Below, one piece after another: positions 7,296-14,686 of a stretch of 18,696 nt of DNA (within the stretch, counting starts at the first letter, position 1; each line of letters begins with the position of its first letter). The stretch is from NCBI GenBank assembly GCA_030838025.1, contig JAUTXM010000125.1, positions 1-18,696 of the forward strand. The letters are read 5' to 3'. Made by a program: the position numbers and the translations under genes. The notes under the pieces were generated by a model, which was not told the origin of the DNA, did not search any database, and saw only the letters and a list, made by a program, of their open reading frames with translations. Source of the stretch: Acidimicrobiaceae bacterium (GTDB taxonomy: Bacteria > Actinomycetota > Acidimicrobiia > Acidimicrobiales > Palsa-688).

Positions 7296-7350
7296 ATGCG
7301 GTCGGATGCAGTTGGACGCCGTCCAATGCGGTCGGATGTGGTCGGATGCT
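7296..7350. repeat. Cluster of GGTCGGATG direct repeats around a small palindrome
   Basis: ATGCGGTCGGATG occurs at 7296-7308 and 7326-7338, and GGTCGGATG again at 7340-7348. Between the first two lies TTGGAC-GCC-GTCCAA (7312-7326). The cluster begins about 45 bp after the fbiC stop, in the convergent gap. Confidence 0.75.
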
Positions 7351-7393
7351 GTCCCGAGGCCTGGGGATCCGCCGCTTCTGGGGCTACTTCAGC

Positions 7394-7442
7394 GCTTTGG
7401 GCCCGGTTATCGTCGCAGGACAGCAATAAGCGGGCCCAAAGC
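7394..7442. terminator. Hairpin between convergent genes, likely bidirectional terminator
   Basis: Arms 7394-7410 and 7426-7442 pair at 16 of 17 positions, beginning with a perfect GCTTTGGGCCCG/CGGGCCCAAAGC stem, around a 15-nt loop. It lies between the ends of fbiC (plus) and the NHL gene (minus), the expected place for a shared terminator. There is no marked T-run on either side. Confidence 0.65.
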
Positions 7443-7457
7443 TGGTGGAGAGCTCCC

Positions 7458-7517
7458 GGCGGGATCAGCGGGCCGGCGGGATCAGCGGGCCGGCGGGATC
7501 GGCGGGATCAGCGGGTC
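7458..7517. repeat. 17-bp tandem repeat at the 3' end of the NHL gene
   Basis: GGCGGGATCAGCGGGCC is repeated perfectly at 7458-7474 and 7475-7491. A 9-bp partial copy (7492-7500) and a near-complete copy (7501-7517, one change) follow. The last copy covers the stop codon of the NHL protein, so the array may have grown from the gene end. Confidence 0.85.
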
Positions 7518-9442
7518 ACGATGAAGCCGATCAACTGGAAATGGCTCCAGGAGCCGCCTTGCTCGGTCAAAAGCGTTGCGTACAGCACCTTTCCCGTGGG
7601 AAGGGGCGCTACGGCGAAGGACGTGGTGCCCGCGGGCAGGATCCCGGAGCTGACCAGATCGGTGCCGTACACCGTCGTCCCGACGACGAGGACGTAACCC
7701 TGGGCGTCGGGAGTGGGCGACCACGTGAACGCCTTCGACGAATCCACGTTGAGCTGCCCGTTCAACGGGGAGGTGAACGTGGCGTGATCGACAGGCAGTT
7801 CCACCACCCGGTTGTTCTGCTGCTCGGTGAGGAACACGTCGCCGTCTCGGTCGGCCGCCAGATACTGCACTTCGGCGATGGTGCTCAGGCTGCTCACCGG
7901 GACGGCCGTTCGCCTCCCGAACCATGAAAACTCGATGACCTGAGGACCGAAATCGGTGCCGGTGGTGTTGGACGTCGTAATCGCCCAGTCGAGCACGAAC
8001 AGGTCCCCCACGGCGTCCACCGCGACCGAAATGGGAAGTGTTATCCCGGAAATGGGCATGGTGATCTGGGCGCCCGACTTGGTCAGCCGGATAATTCGCT
8101 GGAGGCCGCTGTCTGCAACGTAAACGGTCCCCGCGTCGTCGACCGCCACGCTGATCGGATTATTGAGGCCGCTGAACGGCAGCGTGACCTGGGTACCGCC
8201 CGGCGCCAGCTCGAGCACGCGCTGATTGCTGTGGTCAGCCAAATACACGGTCCCCACCGAGTCAACCGCCAGGCCCGCGGCGCCCGTCACGCCGGTAAAA
8301 CCCAGCACAATTTGCGGGCTGCCCTTGGGCATTTCCACGACCCGCTCGCCGTCCACGACGAACACGTCGCCCACCGAATCGACCGCGACGGCGGCCACCG
8401 ACGTGAGGCCAGTGAAGGACAACGCGACCAACTGGCCTCCTTTGGGCAATTCCATGACCTGATTGATGACGGCATCACTGAAAAAGACATTTCCCGCCCC
8501 GTCGACCGCCACGCCACCGGGCTGGGCACTGGCATTGGGCGGGAACGTGTGCTGAGTACCACCTTGCGGGAGTTCCAGGATCTGGTTGTCGCTGTCAGCT
8601 ACGAACAGCGTTCCTGCACTGTTGACCGCAACGGTGATCGGCACCGACCGGTTGGTGACGGGCATGACGCTCTGGCTGCCATCCTTCGCCACCTTCAGTA
8701 TCCGATAGTTCATCGCGTCGGCCACGAACAGATTGCCCGCGCCGTCGGCGGACAATGCGTACGGAAAACTCAGGCCGTCAACCGGAATCTGGACCTGGGT
8801 GCCGCCCTTGGGAAGTTCCAGCACCCGGCCGTTGTCGTCACCGACAAAGACGGCGCCGGCGGAGTCGGTCGTGATCGAGATCGGAGCGACGAGGCCGCTA
8901 AAGGGCAGTATGGCCTGCCTCCCGCCGGGCGAAAGTTGTACGACCCGCTTGTAGGTCGTATCGACGACGAGCACATTGCCGGCGGGGTCGAGGGCCACTC
9001 GCTCCGCATATCCAAGTCCGACGAACCCGAGCGTCACCTGAGCACCGGAGTGCGGCAGTTCGACGATGCGGCGGTTGGGCATGTCGGCGACATAGACGTC
9101 ACCCGCTTTGTTGACCGCGATGCCGCCGATTCGCGAAAGTCCACTGAACGGCAATGTGATCTCGGCCCCACTTGTCGTCACCTCGACCACCCGGCCGTGG
9201 AGCCCGTCGCCCAGAAACACGTCCCCGGCTGCGTCGAAGCCGATTCCGTAGATGTTGGTCAGCCCATTCAACAATGTCCGCTGGGGCGCGTACAGCGCGG
9301 GAGGCACAACCACCGCCGCGGCCGCGGGGTGCGCTGTCGTGGCCGCTGCCGCGGTCGATGGCGCGACGCCGCCGGCGATCGTCGTCGCCAACGCCAAGGC
9401 GCCCACCATCGCCAGGGCCGCGCAACGTCTCCCTTTTCCCAT
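7508..9442 (-). CDS. Secreted NHL-repeat beta-propeller protein with C-terminal Ig/Fn3-like domain
   Basis: This 644-residue protein starts at the ATG at 9442, with GAGG about 5 nt upstream. A signal peptide is evident: basic MGKGRR, then a hydrophobic ALAMVGALALATTIAGG stretch, then an Ala-rich cleavage region near residue 35. About 12 repeats of roughly 40 residues follow. Their consensus is P-x-S-V-A-V-D-x-A-G-x-V-Y-V-A-D-x3-N-x-R-V-x-E-L-x2-G-G-x-Q-x-T-L-P-F-S-G-L, the NHL pattern also found in the sensor domain of mycobacterial PknD. Twelve repeats suit two six-bladed propellers. The last ~100 residues (from ATFTSPLNGQL) resemble a small beta-sandwich with F-x-W-S-P-x-P-x-A-x-G-Y. No enzyme motif is visible. 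The role is probably extracellular binding. It lies 98 nt downstream of a GNAT gene on the same strand. Confidence 0.85.
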   Translation of the reverse strand: MGKGRRCAALAMVGALALATTIAGGVAPSTAAAATTAHPAAAAVVVPPALYAPQRTLLNGLTNIYGIGFDAAGDVFLGDGLHGRVVEVTTSGAEITLPFSGLSRIGGIAVNKAGDVYVADMPNRRIVELPHSGAQVTLGFVGLGYAERVALDPAGNVLVVDTTYKRVVQLSPGGRQAILPFSGLVAPISITTDSAGAVFVGDDNGRVLELPKGGTQVQIPVDGLSFPYALSADGAGNLFVADAMNYRILKVAKDGSQSVMPVTNRSVPITVAVNSAGTLFVADSDNQILELPQGGTQHTFPPNASAQPGGVAVDGAGNVFFSDAVINQVMELPKGGQLVALSFTGLTSVAAVAVDSVGDVFVVDGERVVEMPKGSPQIVLGFTGVTGAAGLAVDSVGTVYLADHSNQRVLELAPGGTQVTLPFSGLNNPISVAVDDAGTVYVADSGLQRIIRLTKSGAQITMPISGITLPISVAVDAVGDLFVLDWAITTSNTTGTDFGPQVIEFSWFGRRTAVPVSSLSTIAEVQYLAADRDGDVFLTEQQNNRVVELPVDHATFTSPLNGQLNVDSSKAFTWSPTPDAQGYVLVVGTTVYGTDLVSSGILPAGTTSFAVAPLPTGKVLYATLLTEQGGSWSHFQLIGFIVTR

Positions 9443-9540
9443 ACCGTCCTCAATCGAGCGAATGCGACGTCACACCGCCCCTTCACAATGAGCGCTCGCA
9501 GTGGCCGTGTCTGTAGCCCGAAGTGACCATTTGTTCCTGG

Positions 9541-10086
9541 TCAGCCGGGATCGGGCGCTCGACCGGGCGAGGACTCGTCGAGCACCCGGCCCATGATGAG
9601 GGCATCCCACAGGGCACCGTCGCGGCGGCGGTAATGGCGCCGGAGACGACCTTCGCTCACAAAGCCGAACTTTTCGTAGAGCCCGATGGCGGCGGCGTTG
9701 TGCGGCCAGACCTGCAGCGTGAGCTTGTGCACACTTTGTTGCCCGGCCCAGGCAACGGCCGCCGTGAGCAGCGCCGAACCGACGCCCTGGCCCCGCCAGG
9801 CAGCGTCGACCGCCATGCCGAGGTCGCCGATGCCGATGTAGGTCCGGACGAACAGCTGTCCAACCTGCGTCGCACCAGACTCGGCGTGGGCCTCGGCGAT
9901 GAACGCCACCGCGGGGCTGCCGTCGTTGGCCAAGCCATCCACGAAGCGTTGTCGGTGGAGCGCACGATCGACCGGCAGCTCGGCGCCGATCCATTTGCCC
10001 TCAGCCGCTACCGCCTCGTAGAGGTCGAACCAGCCGTCGAAATCAGCCTCGCCCGCCGACCGGACAGAATACGCCACGCCATGCAT
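9541..10086 (-). CDS. GNAT-family N-acetyltransferase
   Basis: The ATG at 10086 gives 181 residues (MHGVAYSVRSAGEAD...). The acetyl-CoA binding motif A is clear: LGMAVDAAWRGQGVGSALL (residues 89-107), with the R-G-Q-G-V-G pyrophosphate loop. Motif B follows as LQVWPHNAAAIGLYEKFGF (124-142). Both are typical of RimI/RimJ-like acetyltransferases. The terminal ALWDALIMGRVL is also common in this group. The acceptor cannot be told from sequence. The longer open frame upstream is low-complexity antisense of the capA gene and is not used. The gene is divergent from the CapA-like gene with about 100-145 bp between, and is followed in tandem by the NHL gene. Confidence 0.88.
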   Translation of the reverse strand: MHGVAYSVRSAGEADFDGWFDLYEAVAAEGKWIGAELPVDRALHRQRFVDGLANDGSPAVAFIAEAHAESGATQVGQLFVRTYIGIGDLGMAVDAAWRGQGVGSALLTAAVAWAGQQSVHKLTLQVWPHNAAAIGLYEKFGFVSEGRLRRHYRRRDGALWDALIMGRVLDESSPGRAPDPG

Positions 10087-10187
10087 GACCGAACCGTAGG
10101 GAGCCGGCGGTTCCCGCTCCAATGGTTTTGGGGATTTGGGGCGTGTCCCGGCGGTCAGACCCGGCGTAATGCCATTATTCGGTCGCC

Positions 10188-10238
10188 ATGACGCTGAACC
10201 TCGGCCCGATCCGAAACGCCCCTGAGGTGCAGTGGTGA
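10188..10238 (+). CDS. Possible 16-codon leader ORF overlapping the capA-like start
   Basis: The ATG at 10188 encodes MTLNLGPIRNAPEVQW and stops at TGA 10236-10238, which overlaps the GTGGTGA start region of the next gene. There is no Shine-Dalgarno before this ATG, but an A/T-rich stretch (TAATGCCATTATTC) ends about 8 nt upstream. That fits a leaderless actinobacterial promoter. It may couple translation to the CapA-like gene, or may be chance. Confidence 0.25.
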   Translation: MTLNLGPIRNAPEVQW

Positions 10239-12271
10239 CGCCGTCGCTGAATCTCGATCCGGCGATCGGCCCCGCCGGGACCGTCGTCGCGGTGTCGACG
10301 ACCGGCTTTTCGGGGGTCACGGCGGTGCAGGTGAGCCTCCTCGGTGAGGCGGGTGCCGTGCTGCGGGAGTCGGGCACGACCGATGCCGGCGGGGCGGCCA
10401 CGGTCAGCTTCACCGTGCCTCGTGATCCGCATCTCGGTCCGGGGTGGCATTGCGTCGTGGCAAACGGCACCGCCGACGCATCGGCGGAGGTGGCGATGGC
10501 GATTTTCGAGGTCACCGCTTCGCCGCCCCCGCCCGCCGCAGGGGAGGTGGCCGCGCCGAGCGAGGTACCGACCAACCCAACCCCGATCACGGTCATTGTG
10601 CCGATCGAAGATGAGGGTGGAAAACATGGCCCGGTCGCGACGAGCGCCGCGTCCGATCCGATCGAGCCGGTCGCCGCGAGCGCCGATGGCGTCGCGCCGC
10701 CGGCCGCCGCATCGCCGGCATCGAGCGGGGCCGCCAGTGAGCCCGAGGCCGCGGCATCGGGCGTTACGGACGGCGCCGCTGCGAGCGGTTGGACCGGGAA
10801 AACACGCCCAGGACACCGACGTGGCACGCGCAGCGGCGCCGCGACCGGCCCCAACCCCGCCGAGGCGGCTCGACTCCGCGCCAACCGAGGTCGCCGCCCC
10901 GCCGAGCGGGCTCGGCCCCCAACGCCCGATCCATCCCCTCGGTCTTCGCCGCCGGCGCCGCCCCCACCGCCCGCGCCACCCCCGCCGTCCCGTTGGTCGG
11001 CGTCTCCGCCGTCCCGTCGGCCGGCGGACGACCTGGGTCGGCGTCTGACCCCTGAGCCGGCGTCGTCGACCGCTGACCGCCGGGGTCGCCGCCCCGCCCC
11101 GGCCAACCCAGACGTTCGGGCGCCGGCGGTCCGGAGCCGGGCAGGGATCGGCGTCCTCCTGGCCATCGCAGTTCTCGGCGGCGGACTCGTCGCCGCCGGC
11201 GGTCTGCCCGCGTCGCCGGTCGGCCAACCCGGATCGGTCCAGGCCGACGCCGTAGTCGATCCGCAACCCGGCCCCGACGGCCGAGCGACGCCACCACTGT
11301 CGGCAGCCACGACCGCCGCAGCGATCAGATCGACGCAACTCGGCAGCGGCCAGGCGGTGACCCTCGCCTTTGGGGGCGATGTGCACTTCGAGGGCCCGGT
11401 GGCCAAACGGCTGTCATCGAACCCGCGCACCGTGTTCAACCCCGCCAAGGCGTTGTATGCCGGCGCCGACGTGACGATGGTCAATCTCGAAACGGCCATC
11501 ACCAACGCGGGGGCGGCGGCGCCAAAGCAGTTCGTGTTCCGGGCTCCACCGTCGGCGCTTACCGCGATCAAGGCCGGGGGCATCGCGGTCGTGACCGAGG
11601 CCAACAACCACGGGGAGGACTACGGCACCGAAGGGCTTGCCGACACGATCACCGCGGCAACGCGTGCGGGTCTGCCGGTCATCGGGATCGGCGAGAACCT
11701 CGAACAAGCCTTCGCGCCCTACCGGGCGACGATCAAAGGGCAGCGGATCGCCATCCTCGCCGCGACCCATGTTCTCGATGACAACCTGCGCGACGAATGG
11801 ACCGCCACCGAAACCCATCCCGGCCTTGCCTCGGGCTACGACCTGGACAACCTTCTCGCGGCGGTCCGCCAGGCTCGGCTCACGTCCGACACGGTCGCTG
11901 TCTACCTGCATTGGGGCATCGAAACCCAGGCGTGCCCCACACCAGCACAGGAGGAGCTGGCCCACCAGGTGGTCGAGGCCGGGGCCGACATTGTCGTGGG
12001 CAGCCACACCCATGTGCTGTTGGGTTCGGGCCTCATGGACGGCGCGCTGGTGGACTACGGGCTGGGCAACTTCGCCTTCTACGCCACCCAGCCGGCGCAG
12101 CGGGAAAGCGGCGTACTGCGGGTAACGGTCACCGGAAGACGCATCGACGCCTACCGGTGGGTTCCGGCGCGTCTTTCGGGGGGGGTCGCGACTCCCCTCC
12201 TCGGCTCCGCCTCCAAGGCGGCGCTGGCGCGCTGGTCGGCCCTGCGGAGTTGCACCGACCTCAACGCCTGA
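10232..12271 (+). CDS. Membrane-anchored CapA/PGA_cap-type protein with N-terminal Ig-like domain
   Basis: This is a 679-residue protein with four parts. Residues 1-93 resemble an Ig/IPT-type beta-sandwich (LNLDPAIGPAGT, FSGVTAVQVSL, FEVTA). Residues 94-300 are a Pro/Ala/Arg-rich disordered linker. Residues 304-325 (IGVLLAIAVLGGGLVAAGGL) form one transmembrane helix preceded by arginines. Residues 376-640 are a CapA (PGA_cap) metallophosphatase-like domain, with LAFGGDVHFEGP, VNLETAI, EANNHGEDYG, YLHWGIE, GSHTHV and DYGLGNF at the expected metal and active-site positions. CapA relatives act in poly-gamma-glutamate or related surface polymer metabolism; this one's substrate is unknown. The positive-inside rule puts the CapA domain outside and the Ig-like domain in the cytoplasm, which is odd. 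A GTG at 10235 has better spacing to GAGG (10224-10227) than the one at 10232. Codon statistics in the linker suggest past frameshifts. Confidence 0.85.
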   Translation: MVTPSLNLDPAIGPAGTVVAVSTTGFSGVTAVQVSLLGEAGAVLRESGTTDAGGAATVSFTVPRDPHLGPGWHCVVANGTADASAEVAMAIFEVTASPPPPAAGEVAAPSEVPTNPTPITVIVPIEDEGGKHGPVATSAASDPIEPVAASADGVAPPAAASPASSGAASEPEAAASGVTDGAAASGWTGKTRPGHRRGTRSGAATGPNPAEAARLRANRGRRPAERARPPTPDPSPRSSPPAPPPPPAPPPPSRWSASPPSRRPADDLGRRLTPEPASSTADRRGRRPAPANPDVRAPAVRSRAGIGVLLAIAVLGGGLVAAGGLPASPVGQPGSVQADAVVDPQPGPDGRATPPLSAATTAAAIRSTQLGSGQAVTLAFGGDVHFEGPVAKRLSSNPRTVFNPAKALYAGADVTMVNLETAITNAGAAAPKQFVFRAPPSALTAIKAGGIAVVTEANNHGEDYGTEGLADTITAATRAGLPVIGIGENLEQAFAPYRATIKGQRIAILAATHVLDDNLRDEWTATETHPGLASGYDLDNLLAAVRQARLTSDTVAVYLHWGIETQACPTPAQEELAHQVVEAGADIVVGSHTHVLLGSGLMDGALVDYGLGNFAFYATQPAQRESGVLRVTVTGRRIDAYRWVPARLSGGVATPLLGSASKAALARWSALRSCTDLNA

Positions 12272-12329
12272 TCGCCTCCGCACAACCCGCCCTCGGGGTA
12301 ATCGCAGGCGTGAGAGGCTGGGCCCCAGG

Positions 12330-13433
12330 ATGACCGATCAACCACCGCGCCGGCGGCTCAGCCGGACCGGGAACCCCGACGTCGACCATGAACTCGAAGC
12401 CCTGCTCGACACCCTCGGCGTCACTGCCAACCGGGACCAACTGCTCGAGATCCTGACGACGGCGGTCCACCTGGCGACCGACAAGACCGACCGGTTGGAC
12501 CTCAAGATCGCCAGTTCGGCCCTGCGGGAGATGCGTGCCGGGTTCCAGGTCTTCGCGCCCCATCGCCACGTCCCCAAGGTGACCATGTTCGGGTCGGCCC
12601 GGACCCACCCCACCGATCCGCTGTACCGCCAGGCCCGAGACCTGGCGGCGGTTCTGGCCCAGCACGGCTGGTCCACCGTGACCGGCGCCGGGCCGGGGAT
12701 CATGGCGGCCGGCCTGGAGGGAGCGGGCCCCGAGCACGCCTTCGGCATCAATATCGAGCTGCCCTTCGAGACCGAACCGAACGAGTTCATCGCATCTGAT
12801 CCCAAGCTGGTGTCGATGAAGTACTTCTTCACCCGGAAGCTGCTGCTGGTAAAAGAATCAGACGGTTTCGCAGTGCTTCCGGGAGGCTTCGGCACCTTGG
12901 ACGAGGAGTTCGAACTCCTGACCTTGCTGCAAACAGGAAAGGCGGCGCCCGCGCCCATCGTCCTGCTCGAGGTCCCGGGGGGGACGTACTGGCACGCGTG
13001 GGAGCATTGGATCACGAGCGAGGTCGAACCACGGCAGCTGATCGACCCCGACGACCGGCACTTCTACAAGATCACCGACAACGTCGAGGAGGCGGTGAGG
13101 GAGATCCTGGGCTTCTATCGCAATTACCACTCCCTGCGTTTCGTCGGCCGCACCCTCGTGATCCGGCTGCGGGCACGGCCCACTGACCTGGAGCTTGCGG
13201 CGCTTTCCGAGGAGTTCGCCGACATCAGTGGGGGCGGCAAGATCGAAGCGTTGGAAGGGCCATTGCCGCCCGAGGCCCGATCAGACGACCATGCCGACCT
13301 GCCACGCATTGCGCTGCGTTTCGACCGTATGTCGTACGCCCGCCTCCGCTTACTAATAGACGCGCTCAACGACCTCCCGAGCGCCCCGGCCCTACCCGAG
13401 ATCCTGCAGCCGGCGGACGGCTCGGGCGGCTAG
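12330..13433 (+). CDS. LOG-family Rossmann-fold protein, long form
   Basis: This 367-residue protein has the LOG (TIGR00730-type) core: VTMFGSART (residues 84-92), TGAGPGIMAAGLEGA (118-132), SMKYFFTRKLLLV (162-174) and PGGFGTLDEEFE (184-195), the PGGxGTxxE nucleotide-binding signature. LOG enzymes of plants and some bacteria release free cytokinin from nucleotide monophosphates, and many bacterial members are nucleotide-5'-monophosphate hydrolases. Here only that general activity can be proposed. Members are often near 200 residues. This one has an N-terminal helical extension of ~80 residues and a ~100-residue C-terminal domain (YHSLRFVGRTLVIRL ... LPRIALRFDRMSYARLRLLI). It is therefore the long LOG type, not a truncated gene. 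It starts 58 nt after the CapA-like gene on the same strand and could share its transcript. Confidence 0.88.
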   Translation: MTDQPPRRRLSRTGNPDVDHELEALLDTLGVTANRDQLLEILTTAVHLATDKTDRLDLKIASSALREMRAGFQVFAPHRHVPKVTMFGSARTHPTDPLYRQARDLAAVLAQHGWSTVTGAGPGIMAAGLEGAGPEHAFGINIELPFETEPNEFIASDPKLVSMKYFFTRKLLLVKESDGFAVLPGGFGTLDEEFELLTLLQTGKAAPAPIVLLEVPGGTYWHAWEHWITSEVEPRQLIDPDDRHFYKITDNVEEAVREILGFYRNYHSLRFVGRTLVIRLRARPTDLELAALSEEFADISGGGKIEALEGPLPPEARSDDHADLPRIALRFDRMSYARLRLLIDALNDLPSAPALPEILQPADGSGG

Positions 13434-13516
13434 GGACAGACGGCACGGCCGCCTTCGTCGGATATCGCGACGCGCTCGACGGTGCTCGCAATGCTGTACC
13501 GGCAAGTCTTGGCGGC

Positions 13517-13562
13517 AGCCGGAGTACAAAGTGTCGTCCCGACGACAGTTTGTACTCCGGCT
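13517..13562. repeat. 46-bp near-perfect palindrome
   Basis: Arms 13517-13538 and 13541-13562 are reverse complements over 22 bp with one mismatch and a 2-bp centre. The core is TGTCGTC-CC-GACGACA and the outer part AGCCGGAGTACAAA. It lies 83 bp after the LOG stop and 13 bp before the possible antitoxin-like start at 13576. It could be an operator, a terminator stem or a REP-like element. Confidence 0.85.
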
Positions 13563-13575
13563 CCCCGAACGGGGG

Positions 13576-13851
13576 ATGGTCGCCAGGAGTGCTGATCTCG
13601 GTGATGCCGGCTTGTATCGAGTTACGGCCCGTGGCCAGGTCGCAGTCCCGGCCCCCACCGGGCCAGGGTCGCTTGTCGGGATCGTCGTCCGGTACCGATG
13701 CGCTGTGGGATCCAAGAGCGCGTCAGGTCGTACGGTTGCCGGCGGCGGGCGTTGTCGTGCCGAGTTGCCCACGCTGAGGGCCGCCACCGGTGGTGCAGCC
13801 GGCAGACCACCGACGCCGCGGGCGAACGCGCCATCGGTGGGCCCCGACTAG
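13576..13851 (+). pseudogene. Possible remnant of an AbrB/MazE-like antitoxin gene
   Basis: The ATG at 13576 follows GGGGG and opens a frame of 91 codons. Residues ~6-25 read ADLGDAGLYRVTARGQVAVPA. GLYRVTARGQVAVPA resembles the first swapped-hairpin strand of SpoVT/AbrB-fold DNA-binding antitoxins (Y-R-V-T-x-R/K-G-Q-V-x-x-P-A). After that point the expected helix and second strand are not recognisable in any frame, and the tail is Pro/Arg/Gly-rich. Codons in this stretch use more A/T at third positions than the neighbours. I read it as a decayed or chance fragment. The palindrome just upstream would be a fitting operator. The rest of 13434-13852 shows no other gene. Confidence 0.3.
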
Positions 13852-13852
13852 C

Positions 13853-14404
13853 TCAGGGGAGCACCGCCGGTAGCGGCTCAGACGGCGCTAGCGACTCTGA
13901 CGAGGCAGGCGACTCTGACGGGGCGGGCGGCTTGCGGTAGCGCTGCCACGCGGGGATGAAGGCGAAGGACGCACCGACCGCGCCGATCAGCCCCGCGCCG
14001 ATCAACATCGACACCCGGCCGCGTTCGGACCAGTACACGTCCTTGAAATGGACGAGCAGCGCCGACTCGTCGATGACCAACGCCGCTCCTGCGCCGTAAC
14101 CGACGGCCACCAACGGGTTGGCCCGGAAGCGGTCGGCACCGTGGATGGCGACGCCGCCTGAGGCCGCGAGCAGCTTGATGCCCCACAAGTAATGGTGGAG
14201 ATGGACGCCACCCCAGTTGAGGTCGCGAAAGGGGCCGGCCTCTTCCTTGATGGCGTACGTCAGGGCTCGGGTCCCACCGAAGGTGACGGCGAAGGCGGCC
14301 CAACTGATCAGGGCGGTGCGCTGGCGGGGGCCGATATCGCCGAGAAGACCCCCGGACCTGGGCGCCGCGTCACTCTTCAAGTTCAGTGTCCTTGCGATGG
14401 GCAC
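13853..14404 (-). CDS. Small integral membrane protein with HLHHYLWG motif
   Basis: About 183 residues. The GTG at 14404 is chosen because GAGGA lies 7 nt upstream; an in-frame TTG at 14431 is the alternative. Four hydrophobic segments are visible: LISWAAFAVTFGGTRALTYAI, YLWGIKLLAASGGVAIHG, NPLVAVGYGAGAALVIDE and VSMLIGAGLIGAVGASFAFI. Between the first two lies GGVHLHHYLWGI, with histidines at the membrane edge that could bind metal, and the third runs into DESALLVHFKDVYW. I recall similar uncharacterised actinobacterial membrane proteins with an H-H-x3-G motif, but no function is known to me. The C-terminus is Ser/Pro/Glu-rich (PSESPASSESLAPSEP). The gene is last in the glcDEF run, 81 nt after the 66-aa gene. 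Confidence 0.72.
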   Translation of the reverse strand: MPIARTLNLKSDAAPRSGGLLGDIGPRQRTALISWAAFAVTFGGTRALTYAIKEEAGPFRDLNWGGVHLHHYLWGIKLLAASGGVAIHGADRFRANPLVAVGYGAGAALVIDESALLVHFKDVYWSERGRVSMLIGAGLIGAVGASFAFIPAWQRYRKPPAPSESPASSESLAPSEPLPAVLP

Positions 14405-14485
14405 GACCGTTTCCTCGTTTCGACATGCCAAAGCTAGCCAGAGTCAAGGTGCCGCAATCCAGCAGTCGGCCCCGCCGCGGCCCCG

Positions 14486-14686
14486 TCATTCGGTGTCGTC
14501 GGGTTCCGCCAGGATGGCTGCCGCCTTTTCCACCGCCCGGCGGGCCCGGGTCAGTCGGCGTTCGTCGACGGGGAGTTCCCTGCCACCGGCATCGATCGAT
14601 TGGCGTAGTCGCTCCATTGCCAGGTCAGCCAGTTCCTCGGCAATGCCCTCGAGGCGCAGGCGGATGTCTTGGAACTCACCGGCCAT
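14486..14686 (-). CDS. 66-aa charged helical protein overlapping the end of glcF
   Basis: The ATG at 14686 is preceded by GGGAGG at good spacing and overlaps the glcF stop by 11 nt, a sign of translational coupling. The protein (MAGEFQDIRLRLEGIAEELADLAMERL...) is rich in Glu, Leu, Arg and Ala with heptad-like spacing, so it is probably a short helical hairpin. The C-terminal half carries LTRARRAVEKAAAIL and an acidic end (EPDDTE). No known family is recognised. Its tight linkage suggests a role with, or regulation alongside, the oxidase. Confidence 0.7.
   Translation of the reverse strand: MAGEFQDIRLRLEGIAEELADLAMERLRQSIDAGGRELPVDERRLTRARRAVEKAAAILAEPDDTE

Noticed and set aside
9541..11607. 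688-codon minus-strand frame as one large gene
   Set aside because: Only its last 181 codons (from 10086) resemble a protein family (GNAT); the upstream part is antisense to the CapA-like gene.
13836..13880. tRNA-like stretch (GACTAGCTCAGGGGAGC resembles a D-arm)
   Set aside because: No matching acceptor stem, anticodon arm or GGTTCGA T-arm follows, and the sequence is the end of the minus-strand membrane protein gene.
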